From Candidatus Nanosynbacter sp. TM7-076 (GTDB taxonomy: Bacteria; Patescibacteriota; Saccharimonadia; Saccharimonadales; Saccharimonadaceae): 64,000 bases of DNA. The DNA lies in contig NZ_JAJQJS010000002.1 of assembly GCF_022828325.1 (NCBI RefSeq), forward strand, positions 186,001 to 250,000. The letters run 5' to 3'. Shown one piece after another: positions 43,716 through 52,106 of this stretch. Position 1 is the first letter of the stretch, and each line of letters begins with the position of its first letter. Under the pieces are notes generated by a model. That model saw nothing but the letters and a program-made list of their open reading frames with translations, was not told the DNA's origin and made no database searches. The translations under genes and the position numbers were made by a program.

Positions 43716-44681
43716 TTAAGTTACGTCTTCCTCAAACCGTGTATACAGGACAGGGCAATCGTCCATTGCGGCTAGTTTATCCGCTAGTTCAATAATATCA
43801 TTCCCTTGATAAACATCACGCCGCCATTCGTTCGGTATTGCATCAAGTCCATAGTATGCACCAGCTAATTGCCCGTACACCGCCATAGTTGTATCAACGT
43901 CACCGCCCAGACACATAACTGCCAATATTCCATCCTCAAATGTGTCATAGTTCATAAAGCCCCATAAAGCTATCTGGAGGGTGTATACGACATAACCTGG
44001 CTTATTCTTGAGCTTATCTGTCTCAACTCTCTCTTTTAGCTTGTTCAGCAGCTGGTCGTAGTGTGCGCCGGTACTATACTTACTAACATCTATAATATCT
44101 GTTTTGTCTTTTAGATGGATAGCGTTGTGTAGTATGGCAGCAAATACTTCAGCAGCAGCTTCAGCCTCATAGGAGTAATGCGTTTCTCTAGCAGAGACTT
44201 GAGCAAGCCGTATTACGTCACGGATATCATCTCGTTTGCCGTAGGCAGCTATCACGACTGGTGCAAGGCGCATTACGACACCGTTGCCAGCACCATCGCT
44301 CCGATTCATCGTTTTGTGAACAATAGCGTAACCGCTAGCGTACATATCCAGCATGATAAGCGTCTGCATGCCGATACCCTCGCCATAATCAAAATACGAG
44401 CGGTAGCCCTCTGATTGCCATTTGCAATACTTATCCATAACGCTCCACGAATCATAGCCGCCGCATTCCAGCAAGCTATCTGCTAAACATAATGCCATAG
44501 AAGTGTCGTCTGTCCAGACGCCACGAGGAAAGTGCGCTTCATCGTGCATATGACGCAATTCTTCTATACGACCAGCAATCTCATCACTTGTGTAACCGTG
44601 TTCAATAGGAGCACCGAGAGCGTCGCCTATGGCTAAGCCGAGTAACATACCCTGGAGCTGTGCTTGAGAGTTTTTCTTCAT
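43716..44681 (-). CDS. ADP-ribosylglycohydrolase (DraG/ARH family)
   Basis: 321 residues. The Mg-binding motifs of DraG/ARH hydrolases are present: LGLAIGDALGAPIEH, VWTDDTSMALCLADSLL, AGNGVVMRLAPV and the closing GGDVDTTMAVYGQLAGAYYG. It removes ADP-ribose from proteins or nucleic acids, or cleaves related metabolites. No ADP-ribosyltransferase was seen within the window. TATAAT (44689-44694) is 7 nt before ATG. Confidence 0.92.
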   Translation of the reverse strand: MKKNSQAQLQGMLLGLAIGDALGAPIEHGYTSDEIAGRIEELRHMHDEAHFPRGVWTDDTSMALCLADSLLECGGYDSWSVMDKYCKWQSEGYRSYFDYGEGIGMQTLIMLDMYASGYAIVHKTMNRSDGAGNGVVMRLAPVVIAAYGKRDDIRDVIRLAQVSARETHYSYEAEAAAEVFAAILHNAIHLKDKTDIIDVSKYSTGAHYDQLLNKLKERVETDKLKNKPGYVVYTLQIALWGFMNYDTFEDGILAVMCLGGDVDTTMAVYGQLAGAYYGLDAIPNEWRRDVYQGNDIIELADKLAAMDDCPVLYTRFEEDVT

Positions 44682-44977
44682 TATTTTGATTATATCGTCA
44701 ATCTCCTAAATAAGCGACCTCAATTAGCCCTTTGTGACAATCTTAGTCTAACCCAACCGCGACATTTAGTGCTGATTTATGAATTTATCAGGCTGGATAA
44801 CGTAAAAAGTAGTCAAGAGGATAATTTATTGATATTAACACATTCTGTTACGATATACTTTAATGGTGGTTGGGTATCTTTATTGAAGGGGTGGTCGCCT
44901 CTATTAAGCGTCTCCAGCTCAGAATCTCGCTACAGATATGGTTCCAATGTAGATACACTTGGGTCACCAAGAAAAAT
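44682..44977. other. 296-bp gap without a supported gene
   Basis: It carries the promoter of the glycohydrolase gene and some weak + strand promoter-like boxes (TTGATA at 44828, TATACT about 19 nt on). Two short helices can be drawn (GTATCT/AGATAC), but no cloverleaf or known RNA was recognised. Nothing else is claimed here. Confidence 0.5.
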
Positions 44978-45005
44978 CCCTCTTCATTCAGAAGGGGGCT
45001 TTTTC
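44978..45005. terminator. Bidirectional terminator after the Cys-cluster gene
   Basis: Eight-bp stem CCCTCTTC/GAAGGGGG (one G-U) flanked by A run and T run on the two sides, so it can work on both strands. It lies 2 nt past the stop of the minus-strand gene. Confidence 0.78.
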
Positions 45006-45006
45006 T

Positions 45007-45498
45007 TTACGCATTATTATCTATGCAACCCTTATTCCAACCTGAACGTTTCTTGCCTGCTTTAGTCAGAGATGTGGCTGTGCGAACTTTTTTATAATCC
45101 AAAACATCACTTAGAACAGCCTCCCCTAATTTACCATACAGTTCACAATCAAGCTTAAGTGGACATGCTTCACAAGCACTTATAGCGAGTCTGCCAACTT
45201 CAGAAATATCACTACCCCTGTTTCTTTCTATGCGACGAGCGCGATCATAGTCGCCACGACCTCTATGACGTTCGGCAAAGCCAGCACGACGACGAATCCT
45301 GCCGAAAAGATTACACATCTCAACTATAATTCTATTTCTCTTCGTAAAATCTTCATCACTATAACTATTCGCATCAGGAACAAAATCTTCGCCTAAATAA
45401 TCCAACGGCACAACATTACCGTCCGAATCAACAACATCAATAACGCCCACTCTGTTTGGCTTAGCAAGCTCCAACACTTCAACCGTCTTCGACTTCAT
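45007..45498 (-). CDS. Cys-cluster protein resembling WhiB-type Fe-S arrangement
   Basis: 163 residues from MKSKTVEVLEL (start at 45528 is less likely). Five cysteines: C62, C109, C112, C118 and C158. The order C...CxxCx5C (ACEACPLKLDC) is that of actinobacterial WhiB-like regulators, and the middle is very arginine-rich (GRIRRRAGFAERHRGRGDYD). The WhiB turn GVWGG is absent and the first spacing is longer than usual. It may bind a 4Fe-4S cluster or zinc and nucleic acid. TATAAC lies about 9 nt before ATG. Confidence 0.72.
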   Translation of the reverse strand: MKSKTVEVLELAKPNRVGVIDVVDSDGNVVPLDYLGEDFVPDANSYSDEDFTKRNRIIVEMCNLFGRIRRRAGFAERHRGRGDYDRARRIERNRGSDISEVGRLAISACEACPLKLDCELYGKLGEAVLSDVLDYKKVRTATSLTKAGKKRSGWNKGCIDNNA

Positions 45499-45542
45499 AT
45501 AGTAACTGTTATACCACAATATCCACAAATAATCAACCCCAC

Positions 45543-45573
45543 AAAAAACTCCCCTGCTTTTTACAGAGGAGTT
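45543..45573 (-). terminator. Terminator after the 68-residue gene
   Basis: On the minus strand a 10-bp stem (AACTCCTCTG/CAGGGGAGTT, one G-U) and a T run, about 60 nt past the stop. Confidence 0.82.
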
Positions 45574-45634
45574 ATGGCACCTGTTTGTTTGGTTCTACTA
45601 TATCACCAAACGCGCTTATGGTGCAAGCAAAGGA

Positions 45635-45841
45635 CTATTTTTTCTTAGAAATTGTCAAAAAGCCGTTGCGTGGGTTTTCTTTCACAATACGATCTTCTGG
45701 TAGATCACATGGCGTACCCTTTTCGTTCTTCTCAACCTTAGCGAAGAAGTAAATAGTTTGAGTCTTGCCGCCGCGCAAAGTTACGTCAGTCTTATGCAAG
45801 TAATATGTGATGCCCTTTGAGTTGGTATGTTTATAAGCCAT
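45635..45841 (-). CDS. 68-residue unrecognised basic protein
   Basis: A small basic protein with beta-strand pattern: GITYYLHKTDVTLRGGKTQT, IYFFAK and GFLTISKKK at the end. It has a near-perfect AGGAGG and its own terminator, features of a well-expressed gene. No membrane segment. No family known to me; similar short proteins occur in other reduced genomes by impression only. Confidence 0.8.
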   Translation of the reverse strand: MAYKHTNSKGITYYLHKTDVTLRGGKTQTIYFFAKVEKNEKGTPCDLPEDRIVKENPRNGFLTISKKK

Positions 45842-45908
45842 TTGGTTATATACCTCCTATTAATGATATTCCTATATAGATTACTATCTCTATATCACCC
45901 CTGTCAAG

Positions 45909-46574
45909 CTAAAAAAGCTTATTTCGTCGCCTAAGCATCAACTTTAACATCCCCAGAACAACCAACCTCATTATGATAATCATGGCAATGAATATCGTCA
46001 CCAGCAAAGACCACCCCGCGTAATCAGCTGACCATATCGGCGAGACGAAAGTGTGATAATACGGCTCAGTTGAAGGCGCTTCAAACTGCAAGTTAGTGGC
46101 TTTCGCGGCAGGATATTTCGCCCACTCCTCATTAATACAATTGATATACCTCGGATCCGCCTGTGTTGTAAATCGGCCGTAACCGCCTTGCTGCGCCCTA
46201 GCATCACAGACAGCCCTAACTTTCGACACAGTATCATTGTTAGACTGATTTTTTATCTCCTCCTCGAACTCTTTCAACTTCCGGTCATACATTTGTTTAT
46301 ACGTATGATCCAGCGCAATCTTCCCCGGATCAGCGTTCATATGTGTAGATACATAACGCTGCAAATCGTATAGTCGCTGCTGAAGATTGACTATATCTCC
46401 AGCCTTATCCGCGTTCTCTACAGATTCTCGTCGCTCGATCATACCAACATTATTCAGCCTCAAAAAAGTTGCCGAAATAAAACCAGACATAATCAATAAA
46501 ATAACCAGCTGCCAAGTCTTGATCTGACTGAGTCGCTTAATTCTGAACTTGGTTTTCTTCTTGTCTATAGCCAT
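45909..46574 (-). CDS. Two-helix membrane protein of unknown function
   Basis: 221 residues: basic N-terminus, a helix at about 22-40, an external coiled-coil-rich domain with two cysteines (VRAVCDARAQQGGYG and YINCINEEW), and a second helix at about 187-212 before a basic end (LMLRRRNKLF). The two cysteines may form a disulfide. It has a GAAGGTGG site upstream. Divergent from murC; family unknown. Confidence 0.72.
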   Translation of the reverse strand: MAIDKKKTKFRIKRLSQIKTWQLVILLIMSGFISATFLRLNNVGMIERRESVENADKAGDIVNLQQRLYDLQRYVSTHMNADPGKIALDHTYKQMYDRKLKEFEEEIKNQSNNDTVSKVRAVCDARAQQGGYGRFTTQADPRYINCINEEWAKYPAAKATNLQFEAPSTEPYYHTFVSPIWSADYAGWSLLVTIFIAMIIIMRLVVLGMLKLMLRRRNKLF

Positions 46575-46658
46575 CCCACCACCTTCTCTATGATTTTAGT
46601 ATAGCAAATTATCCCAATGACGTGAATATTGTTACCGCTGCGGTGGTATAATATTTGT

Positions 46659-47909
46659 ATGCGAATTTATTTTTCAGGAATTGGCGGCGTTGGTATAGGA
46701 CCGCTGAGTAGAATTGCCTTAGAAGCCGGATATGACGTTTGCGGCTCCGACAGATCACCAAGTCTAATCACAAACGAATTAGAGTCAGCCGGAATTCATA
46801 TTTCTTTTGATCAATCTGGCGCGTTTTTGCAATCAGAGCACGATAAATCACCATTTGATTGGTTTATTTACACCGCTGCTTTACCGGAAAATCACCCAGA
46901 ACTAGTCTTGGCGCGAAAATTAGGCATAAAGACCAGCAAGCGCGACGAATTGCTGGCGCAAATAATCGCCGATAAAAACCTGAAACTTATCGCGGTTGCT
47001 GGCACCCACGGAAAAACCACAACAACGAGCATGCTAATCTGGACAATGGAGCAATTGCAAATTCCTGTCAGTTATTCTGTGGGTTCAACTTTAAGCTTTG
47101 GACCGAGCGGAACATTTGATAAAAATAGCCAATTTTTCGCATACGAGTGTGATGAATTTGACCGCAACTTTTTGCATTTTTCTCCAGAAATTAGCCTTAT
47201 CACATCTGTTGATTACGACCATCCAGACACATATCCAACAAAAGAATCCTACTTAGACGCTTTCCGTGAATTCGGTAAAAAATCTAAAAAAGTTATCGCG
47301 TGGCAAGAAAATTCCGCCATATTTGATGAGAAAAATCTAACAATCTTGCACAATTCCAATAAAAACATCACTCTGCCCGGCGAGCACAACCGAAAGAACG
47401 CTACTTTGGCGATCGAAGCTTTGAGGCATATGGGAGTGGACGCGGAGGAGTTAGAAATATACCAAGCAATAAACTCTTTCCCCGGCTCAGGACGACGTTT
47501 TGAAAAGCTCGCCGGAAATCTATACTCTGACTATGGACATCACCCAGTTGAAATTCAAGCGACACTACAGATGGCTAAGGAGTTGTCAAACGATGTAGTT
47601 CTGGTTTATCAGCCACACCAAAATGTTCGCCAGCACGAGATAATTGATCAATACACTGATGATATTTTCCGTGATGCCAATGAAATTTACTGGCTGCCAA
47701 CTTATTTAACTAGGGAAAATCCAGATTTATCAACCTTAACACCGCAACAACTTGCCAAAAATATCGACAAAGAAAAAGTTCATTTCGCTGAATTAGACGA
47801 CAGTTTATGGCAAGAAATAACCGCGGCAAGGAACTCTGGAAAGCTCGTCCTGTGTATGGGCGCTGGCACAATCGACGGATGGATTCGCGAGCGATTAGCT
47901 AAAAACTAG
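46659..47909 (+). CDS. murC: UDP-N-acetylmuramate--L-alanine ligase MurC
   Basis: Adds the first L-Ala to UDP-MurNAc in peptidoglycan synthesis. Rossmann start MRIYFSGIGGVGIGPLSRIA, P-loop AVAGTHGKTTTTSML, ECDEFDRNFLHFSPEI and GEHNRKNATLAIEAL fit MurC. I start at ATG 46659; an extended -10 (TGGTATAAT, 46644-46652) ends exactly 6 nt before it, predicting a leaderless message. 416 residues, slightly short (about 460 is usual). Convergent with the MazG-like gene, overlapping by 4 nt. Mpl, a related ligase, is less likely but not excluded. Confidence 0.9.
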   Translation: MRIYFSGIGGVGIGPLSRIALEAGYDVCGSDRSPSLITNELESAGIHISFDQSGAFLQSEHDKSPFDWFIYTAALPENHPELVLARKLGIKTSKRDELLAQIIADKNLKLIAVAGTHGKTTTTSMLIWTMEQLQIPVSYSVGSTLSFGPSGTFDKNSQFFAYECDEFDRNFLHFSPEISLITSVDYDHPDTYPTKESYLDAFREFGKKSKKVIAWQENSAIFDEKNLTILHNSNKNITLPGEHNRKNATLAIEALRHMGVDAEELEIYQAINSFPGSGRRFEKLAGNLYSDYGHHPVEIQATLQMAKELSNDVVLVYQPHQNVRQHEIIDQYTDDIFRDANEIYWLPTYLTRENPDLSTLTPQQLAKNIDKEKVHFAELDDSLWQEITAARNSGKLVLCMGAGTIDGWIRERLAKN

Positions 47910-48253
47910 CGATCATCGCCGCTGCCGTGAATCTTCCCCCGACTCTGGCGACTGAGCAGTTTGTCATTATTTCTGCGAGCCACTTCCTCTAAACTACAAC
48001 CAAGCAAATGCGCTATAGAATTGACATACCATAACACATCACCGAGCTCTTTTATTATTGCGTCGCGGTCATTCTCTGAGATCTCGCCATTTTTATCACG
48101 TAGGATTTTCTTAAATTTCTCCATGACTTCACCAGATTCACCACTTAATCCCAATATCTGCGCCATCAATCTCGCGTCAACATCACCATATTTATGAGAT
48201 TCCTTATCTGTTAAAGTAGAAATTGCTTTTGTTGAATAACCTTTAAATTGCAT
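47906..48253 (-). CDS. MazG-like nucleotide pyrophosphohydrolase
   Basis: 115 residues of the MazG/all-alpha NTP-PPase type. Metal-binding pattern: LGLSGESGEVMEKFKKILRD and AIIKELGDVLWYVNSIAHLL. Different in sequence from the MazG-like protein at 33 kb (which has LLLAEEVGELAKAI). It lies 17 nt after trmB and is probably co-transcribed. Confidence 0.87.
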   Translation of the reverse strand: MQFKGYSTKAISTLTDKESHKYGDVDARLMAQILGLSGESGEVMEKFKKILRDKNGEISENDRDAIIKELGDVLWYVNSIAHLLGCSLEEVARRNNDKLLSRQSRGKIHGSGDDR

Positions 48254-48270
48254 AATATTCCTTTCATTTA

Positions 48271-48912
48271 TTAGCGCGCAACTCTTACGAAATTAATAGT
48301 TTTTCCTTCGCCAATCCACCTTTGTTCGTAAGTCGTCATTATTTTATATTCGTCATTTAGTGCGGATTCATGAAGGTCAAAGCTCAACTCTTTAATTTGC
48401 CATTTTTCTGACACTAATTGTTCCAAGCTCCAGCAGAAAAAATTGTGATCGTCGTGTTTAATTAATAAAGATCCGTCCGATTTTAGCAATGAAGAATACT
48501 TCTTCAAAAAATTAGGATGAGTCAAGCGGCGCCCAGCGCTATGCTTCCTCGGGAACGGATCAGGAAATGTCACCCAAATTTGCTCCAAAGAATTCTGCTC
48601 CACTAGTTGGTCTATTTGGTCAGCCCGCGCTCGAACGAAAAACACATTCTCCAGCCCTTTTTCTTCAGCGATTTTCGCACCCTTCTGTAACCGATCACCT
48701 TTCACGTCAATTGCTAAAAACGTCTTTTCAGGATGACGTAGTGCAAGCTCCACGCTGAATAGTCCAGTTCCAGCACCGATTTCCAAACAATCGACTTCCC
48801 GTTCTATCCACTCGTCAAATTCAAAACATAGAGGTGAATTGTGGAATAAAGCGAATTTATACTTCTTACGTTTTCTAGTGATAATAAATTGATTCGGATC
48901 GACAAAACTCAT
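48271..48912 (-). CDS. trmB: tRNA (guanine-N7)-methyltransferase TrmB
   Basis: SAM-dependent methyltransferase forming m7G46 in tRNA. The SAM motif CLEIGAGTGLFSVELALRHP, FLAIDVKGDRLQKGAKIAEE and the diagnostic IWVTFPDPFPRKHSAGRRL are present in 213 residues. TATAAT (48920-48925) stands 7 nt before ATG. It heads the trmB-MazG pair and is divergent from mscS. Confidence 0.95.
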   Translation of the reverse strand: MSFVDPNQFIITRKRKKYKFALFHNSPLCFEFDEWIEREVDCLEIGAGTGLFSVELALRHPEKTFLAIDVKGDRLQKGAKIAEEKGLENVFFVRARADQIDQLVEQNSLEQIWVTFPDPFPRKHSAGRRLTHPNFLKKYSSLLKSDGSLLIKHDDHNFFCWSLEQLVSEKWQIKELSFDLHESALNDEYKIMTTYEQRWIGEGKTINFVRVAR

Positions 48913-48936
48913 ATTTTCTATTATACTAAATCAATA

Positions 48937-49839
48937 ATGGATAAGCTTATAAAACAGTTTTTAGATTCTTCTACATTGGGTCAATGGCTGCATGGCAACA
49001 ACCTTGGCTGGTTAATTAGTGAGCGCATTATCGACACGGTCAGCATTATTATCGGCTCTGTTTTTGTTTATTTTCTGGGGAAATATTTATTATCTTGGAC
49101 TATCCATTATTCTATACGCTCCACCGCCAAACATCGTTCTTGGCACCGTAAAGATATAGAAAAGCGCGAAAAAACTCTCATCCAATTAACTCGCAGTTTC
49201 TGGCAAATTATTATAATTTTCTATGTCGCCGCGATTGTCGCCAATAAACTATTTCTATTTGATTTATCGCCGTTATTCGCCAGCGCCGGCATAATCGGTG
49301 TGGCGTTAGGATTTGGCGCTCAATCACTCGTTAAGGACTTCTTGTCTGGTATTTTCATCATCGCCGAAAATCAATATCGTGTTGGCGATGTTGTTGACGT
49401 AATGGGAGCCGCTGGAACCGTCGAGAGAGTCGGCACTCGCACTACTGTTATACGAGACTCTGAGGGTAATGTTCATTATGTTCCAAATGGCACGATTCAG
49501 CACGTTATCAATAAAACTATGGGCTATAGTATGTCGCGATTCAGCATTTATATCGACCCAAGTTCTGACATTTCTGCAGTTACAGACATCATTAACGCTA
49601 CTGGTCAAGAATTGGCAGAAGAAAAGGCTTGGCAGAAGAAAATTATCGATCCGCCTAAATTCGTTTCCGTTGGTGATATTACTGGACGAGGAACAGAATT
49701 GATCATTGCCGGAAAAACTCAGCCATCCGATCAGTGGTCTGTTACCTCTGAAATGCGACATCGATTGCTACAAAACTTTGATCGTGAAGGAGTTCTTCTG
49801 GCAACTCTGCCGACCCCAACCTCAATAACCAGAAGATAA
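48937..49839 (+). CDS. mscS: Small-conductance mechanosensitive channel MscS
   Basis: 300 residues with three or more helices and the MscS core: ASAGIIGVALGFGAQSLVKD (the pore-lining TM3), FLSGIFIIAENQYRVGDVVD, GNVHYVPNGTIQHVINKT and the C-terminal alpha/beta domain. It releases solutes on osmotic downshock. I start at ATG 48937 (MDKLIKQF), not 48889. TATACT is 9 nt upstream. Confidence 0.94.
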   Translation: MDKLIKQFLDSSTLGQWLHGNNLGWLISERIIDTVSIIIGSVFVYFLGKYLLSWTIHYSIRSTAKHRSWHRKDIEKREKTLIQLTRSFWQIIIIFYVAAIVANKLFLFDLSPLFASAGIIGVALGFGAQSLVKDFLSGIFIIAENQYRVGDVVDVMGAAGTVERVGTRTTVIRDSEGNVHYVPNGTIQHVINKTMGYSMSRFSIYIDPSSDISAVTDIINATGQELAEEKAWQKKIIDPPKFVSVGDITGRGTELIIAGKTQPSDQWSVTSEMRHRLLQNFDREGVLLATLPTPTSITRR

Positions 49840-49842
49840 AAA

Positions 49843-50187
49843 TTAATTATTAGACAAGCCTAATTCTTTATCGCTTAACACATCATTAGAAAACGCTTTG
49901 ATCTTATTAACGCTCTCTACTTCTTTATCATAAATTCCCAAAAATTCCTTCAATGTATCCTTACTTACTGTGCCTTGCGCGTCAAATTCGTGACTTTTTT
50001 CATTCGCATCCTTGCTAATTTGATTGCGGCGAGAAGCGTATTCTGGGCGACTCAAATCCAATCGATAAGCGTCAGTCTTGTAATACATAAACATCGCGAT
50101 CGATACTAGTAAAACTGAGGCCGCAATAGTCAGCCCAATAAATGTAGCGAATTTATAACTACGAAATAATTCCTTAGCCCTATTCAT
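49843..50187 (-). CDS. Single-helix coiled-coil envelope protein
   Basis: 114 residues: a short N-terminal tail, one helix (about 14-36) and a polar C-terminal coil with DAQGTVSKDTLKEFLGIYDK. No family recognised. Its start overlaps the next upstream gene by 8 nt, so the two form an operon. Confidence 0.68.
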   Translation of the reverse strand: MNRAKELFRSYKFATFIGLTIAASVLLVSIAMFMYYKTDAYRLDLSRPEYASRRNQISKDANEKSHEFDAQGTVSKDTLKEFLGIYDKEVESVNKIKAFSNDVLSDKELGLSNN

Positions 50188-50722
50188 TGGAACCTCCAGA
50201 CAGCGAATTTTTAATAACTTGCACTTCTTCTTTATATCTCACTAATAATTCATCCAATATCTTCACGTCCTCAGAAAGTTTATTACGAGCCTCGCGAGCG
50301 ACGGTCAATTTTTGATAATAGTCCGCCACATTATTAGAGCAATTTACGCGCTGAAGATCGGTCATCGCGGTATCGTAATCGTTGTAATTGCTATTAAACT
50401 TAAGCCTCGTCGACTCGAATTCATTAGTAATATTCACCAACTTTGAGCTGTCCAGCTTATTGATTGCCAATCGACCGTTCAGCCTGGCCATAAGTTTGGT
50501 AGAAATAGAATTATATCTTTGTCCAACATTTACCCTAGTTAGAGCATCATTGGTATGGATGTTTTTAATAGCAACTCTTACGGAACTACAATTTCGCTCA
50601 AGCGTTTTTATAATCTCAGAATCAGCCGTAGCATCGACAGACTGAGCCTCAACTGCCCGTGGCGTCACTAACAAACTAGAAGCAATCAAAAAAGACGCGA
50701 GATAGAAAGTAACTTTTTTCAT
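50180..50722 (-). CDS. Secreted coiled-coil protein of unknown function
   Basis: A signal peptide (about 1-27, cleaving after AVEA) is followed by about 150 residues of helical, coiled-coil-like text with two cysteines (LERNCSSVRVA and LQRVNCSNNV) that may pair. I use ATG 50722, since GATAAT is 7 nt upstream; GTG 50725 is the alternative. Together with the next gene it may form a heteromeric envelope coil. Family unknown. Confidence 0.72.
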   Translation of the reverse strand: MKKVTFYLASFLIASSLLVTPRAVEAQSVDATADSEIIKTLERNCSSVRVAIKNIHTNDALTRVNVGQRYNSISTKLMARLNGRLAINKLDSSKLVNITNEFESTRLKFNSNYNDYDTAMTDLQRVNCSNNVADYYQKLTVAREARNKLSEDVKILDELLVRYKEEVQVIKNSLSGGSNE

Positions 50723-50762
50723 CACTTATATTATCTCACGTCTTCTTGAATAGAGTCAAATA

Positions 50763-51032
50763 TTACTTGAAACGTTTTTCGACGTTGCCCTTAACATCTT
50801 TTGCGGTTTCTACTACAGCGTCTCCAACTTTCTGAGAGCCAGCTTTCAATGAGTCTACACTGTCTTTTGCTGCGGCAGTCGCTTTGCAAGCTACTTTTTC
50901 AGTGTCGGATTTCATTTTTACAGCTTTATCCTTCAAGTCTTTCCTTGTTTCCTTGCCGCTCTTTGGTGCAGTTAAAATTCCAGCTGTAAAACCTGCTGCT
51001 ACTGCTCCGATAATTGCTAAAACTTTTTTCAT
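50763..51032 (-). CDS. YtxH-like small envelope protein
   Basis: 89 residues: an N-terminal glycine/alanine helix (VLAIIGAVAAGFTAGILTAP) followed by KSGKETRKDLKDKA, the YtxH start, and a long lysine-rich amphipathic helix. Such proteins are general-stress envelope proteins in Firmicutes. It is 18 nt downstream of the DUF948-like gene, same strand. Confidence 0.82.
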   Translation of the reverse strand: MKKVLAIIGAVAAGFTAGILTAPKSGKETRKDLKDKAVKMKSDTEKVACKATAAAKDSVDSLKAGSQKVGDAVVETAKDVKGNVEKRFK

Positions 51033-51050
51033 ATATTTACTCCTTTTTAA

Positions 51051-51272
51051 TTATTTTTTACGAAATAAACCCGATATTTCACTAAAAACTTTTGTTGGCG
51101 ACAACCATTCGGTTACACTAGCTACGTTAGTTGTAATTTTACTAACGCTTTTCATGACCGTATTAAGTCTTACCAACAAGGCGATGACCACTGCCAGTAG
51201 CGTTACGATAATAACCGACAACAATCCTACGATGACTGATAATAAAACGATGGCTGTTTGGATATCTTCCAC
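51051..51272 (-). CDS. DUF948-like small membrane protein
   Basis: 73 residues, one long hydrophobic helix (about 6-33), then a polar stretch with LNTVMKSVSKITTNVASVTE and a basic end (LFRKK). This resembles DUF948 proteins, which often sit next to YtxH proteins, as here. AAAGG lies upstream of ATG. Confidence 0.72.
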   Translation of the reverse strand: MEDIQTAIVLLSVIVGLLSVIIVTLLAVVIALLVRLNTVMKSVSKITTNVASVTEWLSPTKVFSEISGLFRKK

Positions 51273-51339
51273 GCTTTACCTTTCTGCAAAAGTTTATATT
51301 TGTTATGTTTATTTTAGCATGCTTGTTAAATTGTTTGTA

Positions 51340-51352
51340 TTAGATAATCTAA
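51340..51352. promoter_or_regulatory. Palindrome between the DUF948-like and VIT-like genes (possible operator)
   Basis: TTAGATAATCTAA is a perfect 13-bp palindrome; a second one (ATAAGCTTAT) lies at 51368-51377. They stand in the divergent promoter region and might bind a metal regulator, but this is a guess. Confidence 0.35.
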
Positions 51353-51428
51353 CTATTTCACTATAGCATAAGCTTATTAAATTGTCAATAGAGATGTCTG
51401 CTAATCGTTAATAATATGATAAACTGGT

Positions 51429-51968
51429 ATGGTTATGCGAAATTTTTTCAAACGATACATACCGGAATTTGTTTATGGCGCGGTCGACGGCACAGTAACA
51501 ACATTTGCAGTCGTGGCAGCTTCAGCTGGAGCTGGAATATCCAGTTCAGTCATTCTTATATTAGGAATTGCTAATTTAATAGCCGACGGATTCTCAATGG
51601 GCTCTAGCGCATATTTGGCAGCCAGCGCTGAACACGAAGAATCTGTGCGCGACAGCCAAAAACGCTCATCTCCAAAGATCATAGGCACAGTAACATTCTT
51701 AGCTTTCGTGGTGGTCGGCAGCGTGCCAGTATTGCCATATTTGATTGACGTAATTGCAAACTTAAAAGCGCCAAACGCGGTATTATTCTATGTTAGCTCG
51801 GCGCTAACTGCGGCAACGTTCTTAGCAATCGGCTTTATCAAAGGCAAAGTCAGCAAACAATCACCTTGGCAATCTGCAGGCATCACACTTCTCCTTGGGG
51901 CAATTGCGGCAGGATTAGCCTACTTTGCAGGCGACATTTTGTCGGCGTGGCTTGGTATTAGGATTTAG
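51429..51968 (+). CDS. VIT1/CCC1-like iron/manganese transporter
   Basis: 179 residues, about four or five helices. The VIT start FVYGAVDGTVTTFAVVAASA and the segment LIADGFSMGSSAYLAASAEH (with the first metal-binding residues) are clear. The long cytoplasmic metal-binding helical loop of plant VIT1 is mostly missing, as in many short bacterial members. TATGAT lies about 8 nt before ATG, so a near-leaderless message is likely. Confidence 0.85.
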   Translation: MVMRNFFKRYIPEFVYGAVDGTVTTFAVVAASAGAGISSSVILILGIANLIADGFSMGSSAYLAASAEHEESVRDSQKRSSPKIIGTVTFLAFVVVGSVPVLPYLIDVIANLKAPNAVLFYVSSALTAATFLAIGFIKGKVSKQSPWQSAGITLLLGAIAAGLAYFAGDILSAWLGIRI

Positions 51969-52053
51969 TATATTGTTCTTGTGTTTTGGTTTGGGTGGTT
52001 ATTTGCATGGTACTGCAAGTACTGACGGTATGACGCGTTGTCATTCATAAGAA

Positions 52054-52082
52054 AAATCTCCTTTCGAGACAAAAGGAGATTT
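52054..52082 (-). terminator. Terminator after the CAP-domain gene
   Basis: A perfect 11-bp stem AAATCTCCTTT/AAAGGAGATTT; on the minus strand it runs into TTCTT. It lies 25 nt past the stop and may also stop + strand transcription from the VIT-like gene. Confidence 0.8.
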
Positions 52083-52106
52083 GGGGTTTGTGCTATATAC
52101 TAACTG

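Noticed and set aside
44868..44975. tRNA-like or small RNA gene ending in GGGTCACCA on the plus strand
   Set aside because: No consistent T arm or anticodon stem could be drawn and the downstream hairpin is explained as terminator of the minus-strand gene.
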